Of a stretch of 64,000 bases of DNA, positions 45,467-57,720 are shown in pieces. The DNA is taken from the NCBI GenBank assembly GCA_037127315.1, contig JBBBDQ010001186.1, positions 1,812,501 to 1,876,500 on the forward strand, in the 5' to 3' direction. The position numbers and the translations under genes are program-made. The notes under the pieces are model-generated. The model had not been told where the DNA came from. It saw only the letters and a list, made by a program, of their open reading frames with translations, and searched no databases. This stretch comes from Ascarosepion bandense (lineage: Eukaryota > Mollusca > Cephalopoda > Sepiida > Sepiidae). Position 1 is the stretch's first letter, and each line of letters opens with the position of its first letter.

Positions 45467-48400
45467 AAATTGATGGCATTTTTTTCAAAGTTTAGACGCT
45501 AGATTATCGTGCATATGATTTTGCTCGTAAATGTATCTCTCAAACAAAAATAAAATACAGATATTTCTTTTGTATACAATATAGAAAATATTCAACAAGG
45601 CATTAACAAAGGAATTATTATTTTTTCCCTGATCTATTGTAGTTGATTTTTATATTTCGATGTTTATTCAGTGTCCGCAGCTTAATATACTCAAGAAGGT
45701 GTGAATTGAATGAACATAAAAATATTAGCAATTTCAACCACGACTATTGTTTCTTTAATCTTTATCAATTAATATCTACTTGAAATTTCCTTCTTTTTTT
45801 TTTGTTCTATTTTGAAAATAGCTTTAAATTTTATGTCTAAATATCGATTATAAAATATTTATTTAAAATTCGATAACAATGTTGTTTCCACCAGTTTTTT
45901 TTTTATTTTTATAAAAACGTTTCTAAAATCTACATACCAACGAAAATGCATTACATTTTTAAATAGTTCAAGATAAATATTACCATCTTATTATTTGCCG
46001 GATATGTAGACATTTTAGTCATTTTCCTATCAATATTATCGAGAAATGAATATGGATAAATATTTTTTATAGTGTAAATAGAAATAAATATGCATAAATT
46101 AATTACCTTGTTAGTTGACTAAAAAAGTGATCTACAAAAATCTATGAAATTAAATACAATATTTAGAATTTCGTAAAAACATTTTTCGAAAATTTGAAGA
46201 AGAGTATTAAAATTTGCTTATAATTCTAAATCTTAATTAACAATTAACTTAATGAAATGACTGCTTTCCACTAAAAACAGTATATATTTAACTTAAAATA
46301 TATACTAAAATTTTGAATTAACTTCATAAACAAGAAGAGCATTGAAAAGTCAGAGAATCGCAGACTTAAAAAAATGCATGCTAGTAATACAAAAATAAAA
46401 TATTTTCCACTGCAAATAACTGGGAAAAGTTTTTAAATATCTAAGATGAGAGTAAAAAGGAATCTTCGGTTATATTAGCAGTCTGGAGAAGTCTGATAAA
46501 ATAGGGTGGAGTTAAACGTTCGCATATTTATTTAAACTCATAAGTAACCAATATTTAATGCATTAACGTAATTCGCAATCCTCTTTTCTTTTAAATGAAA
46601 TCAACTACAAGCCACATTAGGACAGTGGCTTGAAAAAAGAAAAAAAAGAGAAATATTTATTTCTATTTTATTGAAAGTCATTTTTTATCAAAAATATTCA
46701 TAAACTTTCAAAATGCTTTTTTTCTTTTTACAGTGAAACTGAAAATTAAAATTAAGAACATGCATGAAGTTTTTGGTTTTCATTTAGAAAGCTTCCTTTT
46801 TTTGTTTCAGTTTTGGAAACTGTATAATAAACATTGCAGTTCAATAACTGACTGTTAAGAACAATTTCAGTTATCATAACGTGAAACAGACTTGAAAATC
46901 ATTCGAAATTAGCTATTAAAATAAAATTGTCAGCTTGTGGTCACGTGACGTTTTCTTAAGTTTCTCTTTATACACTTTGAAACTTAGTTTACATATTTAT
47001 GAATCCTGAACCATAACATGTCTCAGTTTGAGTTATAAAATAATTGTCATAAATTGTTCCAGAATTATCCATCAGAAAGTATGAAGAATGAAGATACTCG
47101 TTCCTGATCATTTTGAGAGTATGCCTTAAACTTTTAACTGCTTTGTCAAATTGATATGAACATATTTTTAAATTGCTAAGTATCATAAATACTCTTGCTT
47201 TAACTGAATTGAAAATATTTGCACTGTCACTCTCTTTCGATAATGAAATGTGTAGAAACACTTCTCTTTCAAGCTAAATACTTCTTTTTTTAAGTCAACG
47301 AAGATAAAACAACATTTTTAAAAAGATTTTATTTATCCAAATGTAAATTTATTTCATTGACCATTGTGTGTGTGAATACAAAACAGAAAATGTTATTACT
47401 AAAGATGATGGTAATAGCAACAGCTTATTAATTTAATTAAATTAGAAAATTAAACATTCGTGTAAGTTTTGAATGAAATGCGTTTTCATTTATAAAATTC
47501 ATTTTAACCAAAGTATCGAAAATTAGTAGAGATAAGTTCATATTTTATACTTGGAAAATTTCAAATTGTCCTGCCTTCCCTTTCAAGAAAGACACTCTCA
47601 ATTACTTGGCAAAAATATATAAAAAGAAAAAAACTATTGTTTGTTTTTTTATTTGAAATTATTGAAAGAAAACCAAGACTTTATTTATTATTATTTTTAT
47701 TTTATTGTTTTTATTTTCTTAGCCTTATTTTAATTTTTTACTGTTAAGGGAACCTTCAACACATTTGAATATTTTTACAATTTTTGTGATTTTAATAATC
47801 ATCTTTTCTGTAAATATTTGTTATTAATATTTCTGTACCTACTGCTAAATTAATAAATTTAAATAATTAAAATTCTGTTTTAAATTTTTCGAAATTATTG
47901 TTGATAAATGAATATTGATTTTATAATGATTTTCCTACTGTAAAGATTATATTTAATAGACTGGTTTAGTAGTTTATACAAAAATAACTAATGATGAAAA
48001 AGAAAGAAAATCGATTATTATGTTAGATAAATAAATAATTTAGGAATTAATTGAAATTAATTTTTACAGACATTCATATAGACATCATCGAATGTTGACC
48101 TTTTCTTTAAAATAATGCTTCCAGCTTTTATATTTATTTATTTTTATAAAATGCTAAAGTTTTTTTTTTTGTTTTTTTTTTTTTTGACGTTAGAGAAAAA
48201 TAGGCAAACGAAACGAAAAGAAAATAAATAACTAAACGATTTTAGTTGGTGACTTTAAAAAACTATTATAAAATAAATAGTTTTGTTGTTTTGTAATAAA
48301 AGATTTTGCAAATTTTTATTCTTTTAAAAAGAATATTTTGACAATTATTTTCTTTTTTTACATATCATTTTAAGTTCCAGTTTCAACTGGGAGTCTTGTG

Positions 48401-49150
48401 TAGATGTTATTTCTCGCCAACTTTCATTGCTTTCATTATTTTTCGTTTTAGTACTTTCTGTCACGTGTAAATACCGCTGTAACCTGTGTGGGAAATTAGG
48501 TTTTTTGTTGGTAATTAATATTCGTTTCACTAACGAGGACATTTCTTAGCTTCAGTTTTTATATTTTGACACATACTGATGTAAGAAAGCGTTCATTATT
48601 TGTTTTTAAAAGTAGGGGCGGGAGTAAAAGTCCTCGGAAGGAGCAGTTTCAAGTTTCGAAGCCTCCTCCTTCTTATCCAGCGTCATCTTTCTGCTGCTGC
48701 TCCATTAAGTTCAAACACCTGCTACTTACTACATCTTTCATAGTTATTGATGATAACTGGATAAATAATTTCACTTCTATCCATGTTTTCATCGGCAAAA
48801 ACATGGTTCAAGAGTCAAGACAATTAGAAATGACTTCAAAAAGTACAATATACGGACTGGTTGTTTAAATTAACAAAAACGAAGCAGTCCCAATTTATAA
48901 TTAAAAACTTACCTCAGATTGCTTCATCTGACTAATAATGGTGTTTTTGATCAATAAAAACATTTAAAACAGTGCATAACTAGCAACCTAAAACAACTTC
49001 GACTTCACAACTTTACTGTAAATTTGAATTAGACAAAATACAATTCAATTTGGTGTCAATTTTCATTTTAAAATATAAAAATGACACTCAAATTATCATT
49101 TTAATGCACACGGCACCAGTTACATCGAACGAATATTAACAAAACAACCA
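45467..49150. other. AT-rich stretch with no supported gene
   Basis: A GC-richer patch at 48600-48720 has open frames on both strands. On the minus strand, an ATG at about 48687 in good context opens a 26-codon frame. This is too short and unsupported to call. Confidence 0.45.
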
Positions 49151-49188
49151 TTTTAGTTGCATAAATAATTATTTTTATGCAACTAAAA
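49151..49188. repeat. 15-bp perfect hairpin
   Basis: TTTTAGTTGCATAAA (49151-49165) pairs with TTTATGCAACTAAAA (49174-49188), 8-base loop. Confidence 0.9.
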
Positions 49189-50657
49189 AGTTACCAAATC
49201 ACACTGTGTAGGTAAAGAAGTTATGTAATTAGTTTTTGTTTTAATTAACCGAAGAAAAACTGGGAAGACTCAAGTTGAACAACATAAAAGGCAGCATTTG
49301 TTATTTTTCTTTTTGAATCGCTGTTCATTCAGAAATTATCCACAGAACAGATTCTTTATTTTTGTTTTAATTTCAGCTAAAAAAAAAAAAAGATTAATAC
49401 AGAAATATAATTTCGTTACGATTATTGATGAAATTCACTTTACATTCATTTTACAATAGTAAAAAAATAAATAAATAAGCAAAGAAGTATTAAATAGATT
49501 GTTAAAGTCGAATATCAGTAGTCGTGCTCCGCCCCATGCTTTGCAATGAAACCACGTGCCTAGGAGTGAGTTCGACAGAGCCAGTATTGAGGCGGGGGAC
49601 GGGCAGAACAAAACTAGAGACATTCACATGATGATGATCTTGTGTGATCAGTGATGGTAAAATAGTTGTCAACGATTTAAGCCTCGCCCCTGACCTGTAG
49701 CAAAGAAAAAATTATTTGAAAACAGTTTTAGTCACAATACTAGTTTTTGCAAGTAAAATAAACTTGCAAATAACAGGTTTTATTTAACCAGTTTTAGGGT
49801 TTTAATTATTTTGATTTTATTTATTTTATTTTTTATACGGGAAAAGTGGTTTCACGTGGATGCTATTGCTGTTACCAAAACTGATGAATTAAAAATGGAA
49901 AAGTTCATCTTAATAATATTAAAAGATACTTCTATAACTTAAGTGTAAAAAAAAGCAATGTAAAATTGTTTACAGGTTAGAGATACAGGTTAGATTTGGA
50001 CATACAGGTTAGATTTATTTTCTTTCAAATAAAAAATGTATATAAAATTTTCTCTGAAGTCTGACCAAGAGGCAAAAAGCCTGATGTTTGGTCAAATTTT
50101 CGGAAGTAGGTCTCTAGCATCGTCCTTTCGAATTAAAAACACCATTATTAATTTTGTTTTAACTTGCAGGTAACGCCAACAAATTTGTAAGCAGAAAATT
50201 TTGGTGAAATCAATGAAAAAGTTTAAACATAACATTGGAAATGAGTTAATAAATGAAAAAACTTTTTACTTAAATTTATTATAAAGAGGAGAACTTTGAC
50301 TTTAAGGACAAAATGTCACACACACATATATATATATTCACCAAACCGAATTAAATTATTTTTCGCTTTCTTAAATTAATTACAATATACTTTTTCTCAC
50401 ATTTTTTTTTCTATGTAAAAAAGATGCTTTGTTTAAAAAAACAATTTATAATTAAAAATTTAATAGGCATAATTTTATGCGCATGTCATTTCGTTTTTTT
50501 TAAATATGATTAATTTAATTAGGAATTATGCAGTTAAAGGTTTGTCACATTTTTTACGAATGAAAAATATATGTTGAAAAGCCGAAAAGTTTAGACACAC
50601 CCACATATTCAGAGGTACTGTGCCTCTCCCTCTCTTTATCATAGTTTTCAGAAGTGT

Positions 50658-50658
<1 letters not shown>
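49189..50658. other. AT-rich stretch with no supported gene
   Basis: A GC-richer patch lies at 49515-49720. The 10-mer ACAGGTTAGA occurs three times at about 49973-50014. No gene motif is seen. Confidence 0.45.

Positions 50659-50682
<24 letters not shown>
50659..50682. repeat. (TA)n microsatellite at mariner edge
   Basis: TA run followed by GAGAGAGGGG and the mariner 5' end. Confidence 0.9.
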
Positions 50683-50689
<7 letters not shown>

Positions 50690-50690
50690 G

Positions 50691-51543
50691 GGGGTAAATT
50701 GTTGCCATTTTTTAAAATTTCGCGGATGCGGTTTTTTTTGTTTTTTATTTTATTGACTGCACAGTATAGTTGGGTCAGTTGGGCACCGTCTGTGGGAAAA
50801 AAGAGCATCATGACGCAAATCACTCCGCCAAAAATTTAGAAACGACAACCTGTACTACTGCTTGGCATTCGCACCGGAAACTTAATATGATCATTTCATA
50901 GTGTTTAGGTGTCAATCTGAGGACAGTGCAAAGGATTTAGAAGGTTGGATGAATTTAATGTTGATTACGAAGGTGTTTGGATGGAATGATAGCGACGTTA
51001 TGCCTCTATTCATCTTCCTACAGGGACTCAACACGGAGGCCTACACCAAGTACCTTGAGGAAGTAGTGCTGCCCTGGGTCAAGAGGATGGTTAGTGGAAG
51101 ATCTTATGTCTGCATCATGCCACACAAGCAGGAGAACTCAGTCATGGCTGTTAGTGTTAACTAATTTCTGCGACCACACCAGCCTTTACTTTTGGCCACC
51201 TAACTCCGCAGTCAGCAATCTCCTTGATTATGTGTCGGGAGCACTTGAGTAAGATACCAATAAAACTCCTTGTAACACGAAAGATGAAGTGAAGACAAGG
51301 ATTATGGCAGCATTCACCAACTTAAACAAGGAGACTGTCCAGAAGAGTTGCAGAAGATTCCGAAGTCGCTAGAGGCTATCGTTGAAAGTGCCAATGGCGA
51401 TTTTATTGAATAAATTTTATTTACTCTTTCTTTCATATTTGAAGATATTTTTGCGTAATTTTAGTAAATTAAATATAGGAGTTAAAAAGAGAGAGCTACT
51501 TTTATTTTTGCGTAATTTAGGCGACAATTTATCCATTGCACCT
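50691..51543 (+). mobile_element. Internally deleted mariner (DD37D/maT-like), copy 4
   Basis: Starts GGGGTAAATTGTTGCC and ends at the terminal repeat GGCGACAATTTATCCATTGC. Transposase pieces are readable in shifted frames: GLNTEAYTKYLEEVVLPWVK, SGRSYVC and the AAFTNLNKETVQ-type C-terminus. The HTH half is joined at GATTACGAAGGTGTTTGG directly to the segment before GCGACGTTATGCC, the same junction as in the 8.1-kb copy. It is non-autonomous and has stops and frameshifts. Confidence 0.8.
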
Positions 51544-54500
51544 TTTGTGTGTAAAGAAGTCGTGATTTTTTAAATTTTTTTTAATATAACTGCCCTTTAG
51601 AACTTATTTTTAGTCGATATCCATATTTGAGTAGACGGTTTTTTTTTTAAACAGTATTTGTCTACTGGCCTGGATATTCGAGAAATCTTAATAAAGAAAA
51701 TAATGCGCCCTTGGGCAGGATTCGAACCACGCAATTTCTAAAGAGAAAACGACGGTTTCTCCTGCAAATATATATGAGAGAAACGAACAAACAAAACAAA
51801 ACAAGGGAGCCAACACTGTTTAATGTTTGATAAAAAAACTGTCACCATACCGTGTTGGTTACTACACTTTATCTGGGAACGCTCTCTATCTCTAATATTG
51901 AATATTCTTCTAAACAGCAGATTTTAAGGTAGGTAGACAGCTAGCTAGAAAGTAAATGACTAAAAATGTCATTATCATTAAATAAGTTATAAAGGTATTT
52001 TAAAAACATTTTTGCGTGTTTTTTAAATTCACTTTTTAAAGAATTAAAGATTATTTTGATTTTAATTTTCATGAATCAAAATTACTTTAACATTTTAAAT
52101 TTTATTCCTTTCATTTTCAATAACTAGCCTTATAACTAATTAAAAAATAACTCAGCATACTCAGTTTCATAAACGTATTTTATCACCGATTATTTCTGTA
52201 CATAAAGTTATTAACCAATCAAGTCTAAAGGATGTCAATTTGCATATCGGGTGGGAACCTTTCAAATTCAGTGTAACAACAACAACAGTTGATTTTTATT
52301 TCATAACTTCACAATCCTTTTCGTAATATTGTGGCGGATGTTGCATTGGATTTTAAATTTTTTTCTCTGATTATACATCTTTTTCATTGATTTTTAATTT
52401 ATTTTATTCTTATTAAAATTTGTTACAGATGGAACTTCGCTTGTCTTTTTCTCGCTAACTAGAGATCCATTTTCTTTGCTGTTTTATGTTCACTTGTTGG
52501 AACCACATCTGTGCGTTTTTTTTTGTTTTTTTTTTTTTACATATATGCAAACGTTTTTAGTTTTACAATTGATTAAAAAATGTATAGATTTTTAAACAAT
52601 TATGAAACGTGCTGATGAGATTGCGGAGCAATTTAAATGAAAAAAAAAAAAAAAAAAGATGCAATAAGGAATATTTCAACTTTGGAACAATTTATCACTA
52701 AGTTAAAACAACAGGAAATTTAGTCCAATGAACTTTATTTGGATTTAAAATTTCTATATAAGAAAAAGATTTCCTCATTTGTTATCTAAAACTTTAAAGG
52801 CTAATAATAATAATAATAATAATAATAATCCAGCCGGCAAGAGTTTGTAAGCAATTTTGATTTATGTTGTACCAATTTAGGTACATCGTTACTTTTTTTT
52901 TTTTTTTGGCAAGTAAACAATTATTTTTCTCAATGCTTTGAGAGAATAATTGTCTTAACAACGTTCAATGAATCCGTGTCGTGTGTCGGAAATTTTGAGA
53001 AGAGGAATTATATTCGGACTAGCATTAAACCAAAAAAAAAAAAAAAATGGATGAGGCTTCCACTTAATAATTAGTGTACATTGAAGTTCAATGATTGAAC
53101 AGACCTCGGAAACAAGCCCTTTGGATTGAAATCTGCTCTGTTGTACAATTTTAATTGAATTTATTTGATTATGAACTAGGGATAATCTTTGGATGACGTA
53201 TTCAAAGAAAATGTCCAGACAAAATCAAATGAAATGAAAATTTGCTTACTTCATGTTTCATAAACCAAAGATCCCAGTGAACGTTTTAATGCTAGATCAT
53301 TTTTTCTTCTTTTTTACTTTAAAGTTTTTGTAAATTTATTTTAATTTAATAATTTCTTATTCCGTTGTATTTTTCACCATCTGCTTTAAACAAAGTTTTT
53401 TTTTTTTAAAGTTATGTGCAACTAAATGAATAGTAGTTTAAGCGTACAAAATGTACAGGTAAGATTTCATTTTGACCGACATTTACAAAAAAAACTAAGG
53501 AAGTATCAAAAATATCTTTTCATAGTTTCACTCCATGATTTGTTTTTATATTTTCAGTATTAAAAATCCAGCTAAACGATTCTTTCGACAATACTCTATA
53601 CTCAATATTCGACAATTTTTTCTGCTAGGAGTAAAAAAAAAGTTCCTCGAATTTTACTTACGACCGACTGGTAATCTCTTCAGTGGTGCAGATTTGCTTA
53701 CAGATGTTTTGTTGTACAGGTGCATGTCATTCATTTGTAGATAATCACTATAGAAAGCCTTATTTTCTTTTTAGAACCTACATTATTATTATTATCTGAG
53801 TGAGTCAAGGGAAAATCAATCATGTGGAACTAACATAGATATTAGTCGGTTTTCTTATTTCAAACAAATTTTCATAACGAACATTGATTTTTAACTCGTT
53901 TTATTTTTTGGTATACCTGACCTTTTTATTTTATTTTTCCTATACTGAAACAAATTTCTCATTTTAACATACAGAACAATTTTTAAAAATTTTACATCCG
54001 AATTAGTTTTTCGTTTGATTTCGATGGCAGGCTCTTGATGTCGAAAGGAAAGCTCATAATATGAGTCTCGATCAATAAATTTATATCTGATGTAAGGGAG
54101 ATAAATATTTGGTATATAAAAATCATTTGGAACGCTAAAAAGCCTAATATACTCTTCTTTTTTTTTTGTATAAGTACATTTAAGAAGTACTGTTATTAGA
54201 CACTAGTGAACGAATGTTAAAATGTCGAAAAAGTTTAACGAAATTGTCTAAGAAAGTGTTTTTCGGTCGAATTCTCTTTGAAAAGAAGAAATCTATCTTC
54301 TCCCCGTGTCCATTGATCCTGGCGCGAATTTGAGTTTGAATTGCAATATAATAACTTTTTTTGGTTGCTTCGCGAGGAGTGTAGTGACGGGTGCAGACAT
54401 TTTTTCTTTTTATTTAAAAAAGCAAAAATGTACTTGTGCATCCCAGGCTTCGTCAGTCGCAAAGCCGCTACCAACGGAATACTGGTAACTATTATATATA

Positions 54501-55035
54501 CTAGTACTTCTACTACTACTCTCTATTGGCAAGTATTGTGGCTGCAGTTCTGTCTATTGTTTGTGCTAGGTGTTATTGGTGCATATCTAGTAAGACTAAA
54601 GCTTCTCTTATTAGTGTTGGCTTTTTATGACACTGTGCGATTACCTACCTTGTTGCTGTGAGATGTGTGTTGTAGGGTGTTCGAGTAAAATTAATTAATG
54701 TTTTCTCTCTCTTTGAACACCCATCACCATATACAACACATGCACTTGACAACAGATCATAAAACAATTATTATTTGTACACAGAATAAATATATTTGCT
54801 TTATTGAATTAATTGGTTTGTTTCAAACTGAACAAAAACAATATCCAACCAAAATAACTTCAGTGTTTTATTTAATATTACTTTTTAAAGTACTTCTAAA
54901 AATTGAATCGTGATTGGCTTAAAAAAAATTAAGAAACCCAATTTGCTTAGTAGATACACAAAGATTGTTAGATTTTCGTTTTCTTTTTTTTCATCCTTCC
55001 TTTGGCTGAGAAGCTGACTTGGCAAATAAAGGTAA
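51544..55035. other. AT-rich stretch with no supported gene
   Basis: Contains (AAT)n at 52803-52829 and long A/T homopolymers. Open frames near 54235-54660 on both strands overlap a GC-richer patch but show no domain; the longer plus-strand one starts with TTG. Confidence 0.45.
52803..52829. repeat. (AAT)n microsatellite
   Basis: Nine AAT units. Confidence 0.9.
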
Positions 55036-57720
55036 CGATTGAATGTAAAAGTAACATCTTTTACCTGGCACTGATTTATACTTCGAAGTTTAAAAAAATA
55101 TTCCATCTATAATTCAAATTGCTTCTTTATGCAAAACAAATTTAGAGCATTTTTCAGCACAATTATAGATTAAATTACGTATCTGCGTTAATATTTCGTA
55201 AGATCATAGCCCAGATGAGAAAGTTTTTTTTTTATTTTATATAAAGTAAATATTCATCTTTCCACAAGCCTTCTTCCTTGTCAGTGTATAAGTGTATATG
55301 GCATTTGGTAGTGAATAATCGAATAAAAATAATCGAATAAAACTAAAATTTACACATTCAAAAATTCATCTTTTAACTACGTATTTAGTCTTACTGATCT
55401 ATTCTTGTACGCAAACCCTTGCAAATTTGAGTTAAGTCATTCAATATAACTTCACTGAATTTTAAGACCTGATTCAAATGTTAACTAGTCCATGATGAAA
55501 AACTGTTCTAGTTTGTTAAAAATTTTCACTTGTCTTCGAATACGCAGAAATTTGTGAAAACTTGAGTAAGTGATTGTATTTTTTGTTTTAATAGTTAAAA
55601 AAAAAAGTGACAATTTAAGTTAAACTCATTTCATTTTTTTTTAGGTATCTAAATGCAGGTCTTAAGTTTCTCAACCATTATAAAAGTCATGAAGTATTTT
55701 TTAGAAAATATATGAAAATACAAAAAAGGTACAGTTGTAAAATGTCATAATACAAACAAAAAGTTTGTCGCATAATTTGGTACTTAGATAAAAATAATCA
55801 AGTGTAAGGATAACTATTTCTACCTCTTCAAATGTTCAGTTATTTTTTTTTTTAATGTCACAATCTAGTGATTAATAGTTTTCATGAGAAATTTTGCTAA
55901 AAATAATAAAACCTTGAATTGCAGTAAATTTTATATGAATGTGCGTAGCCGATTTTCTGATTGTAATTAAAAGGGGTTGCAAACAAAATAAGGTATATAA
56001 CAAATAAGTATCCTAACTGACTTCCTGCTTGAAGAAGAATTTTGTTGCCTTCATTTTTATGATGCGACAATTTGTGCTATCCTCACAGGCCAACACTGTC
56101 GATCAAAATCTTTGAGCTTAAAATGCAGATGAGAAAATTTATGTCTCATTATACTCGGCAGTAATGATTTTTGTGCTCTGTAAATATATAGACGTGCAAT
56201 TCCAGAAATTTGCATCATAAACGAAACAAACTCATTGCAGTAAAAAGTTTACCCCTACAAAGTTAGCTTATGAAAATTATATAACATTGTCCGTCTAATT
56301 CAGTAAAGGCCACTTTTGTAAATTGTTGAGTTGGAGGAGGATATCTTCGCAATATAAGTTTCTAATTTAATTTTGATCCCCCCCCCCCCCTGTTGTTATA
56401 TAGAAGTTGACATGAAGGCAGTTTAAAACTTTTAAATCGCATTAAACCAGGGAAGTAAAAAAAAAAAAATCAAAATGCAAGTTGGAAATTACCCAGAGAT
56501 TGGGATTTTTTTAGAGTGTGTGTGTGTGTGTAGCAGCGAGCTACTGTGAAACTATCATTTTGTAAAAAAAAAAACGCAGACTTTTTAATGCAAAACAGCG
56601 ACTGAAACGTTAACCTTTTACTTGCTAACTTGCATCTTTCGCAAGAAGAATTGGTGTTTTTAAACGTTATCTACTTTATAATTTGCACAATAATTAGTAA
56701 AAACGAAAAAGTAAGACAAGGAATTTTGACGTTGAAGCTGTTTTCTTTACCGTGAAAATTTTTTATAATCATCTTATTTTTTTAAACGGTACATTTCTCT
56801 TTAAGGAAAAAAAAAGAGTTCCCATAAACGACCAATCATCTGGAGTGTTGGGGGGCGGGGAAATAGAGATATAGGTCTTTAATTAGCCATAAGGGAATTA
56901 CATAAGGGAATTGCAACATGTCTGCTTCTGCCTTTAGGTTTTAATTTAATTTTTTTTTTGTTCATCGGTAATGCAAAGGTAGCAAAAATAGGTAACATTT
57001 AAATAAAATTTTATTTTTTCTCTTCCTTCTTAAACGTTACTTTTTTTTTTTTCAAAACTTGAATAACTTTTTCTTTTTAAAAATTAGCCTCTAGATTCCA
57101 GAATGTTTTTTTTACTTTTTTTCTGCTCATTAACCATTCAACTATTTTGTTTGCCAGGTGGACTTGTTCGGTATTTATTCTTCTTCCCGTACCGAGTTCG
57201 ATGAAAATTGAACTTCTGAACTTGTTTGTATAACACGAAACTCATGATTCCAAATTCAAAGTAGTTTTGGTTTTTACTTTTTTTAGAATTCAAACCTAAT
57301 TCTGACGTAAAAGGTTTTAAATTTTAGGGCAATAGTCACTCCTCTGTTAAAAAAGAAAACATTCAGTTCTTATTTCTTCATTTTAGCTACATGATTAATG
57401 GGTTTCCTTCGTAAAAATGGACATTGGACATTTATGATCTTAAAGAAGCTACACAGGCGTTGGTGTGTTCGTGTGATTTCTACCTGTTTTAATGTTGTTT
57501 TTTTTACAACGGACAAAAGCTGCTGTACAGACGTTACGTCATTTCAGACAGGTGTCATTCGCTCTTCAGCGCTAGATCGATAGTCTATAAGTGGAGAATA
57601 ATAAATATGTATTTTGAATTTCTATCTGAAACAGATCAACAAACGATAAATAAGATTAAAACAGTTGTTGTAAGTGGATGTCCATTAGTTGATGATGCAA
57701 ACAAAAACCGTTCCAAATGA
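55036..57720 (+). repeat. 2,685-bp tandem duplication, unit 1
   Basis: Repeated immediately as 57721-60402. Unit 1 runs from CGATTGAATGTAAAAG to CGTTCCAAATGA. The only differences I found are in two homopolymers: an 11-T run near 55843 (10 T in unit 2) and a 13-C run near 56378 (11 C in unit 2). These account for the 3-bp length difference. No gene is recognised inside; the 61-residue frame at 57398-57583 simply recurs at 60080-60265. Confidence 0.97.

Noticed and set aside
49973..50014. Three ACAGGTTAGA words as a regulatory array
   Set aside because: Spacing is irregular and the words are short; most likely local slippage duplication.
54235..54661. Overlapping open frames on both strands near 54.3-54.7 kb
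   Set aside because: The longer plus-strand one starts with TTG; no domain, and both strands open equally, which fits chance in a GC-richer patch.
57398..57583. 61-residue frame repeated at 60080-60265 as a duplicated gene
   Set aside because: It is identical only because the whole 2.68-kb unit is duplicated; no domain or independent support.
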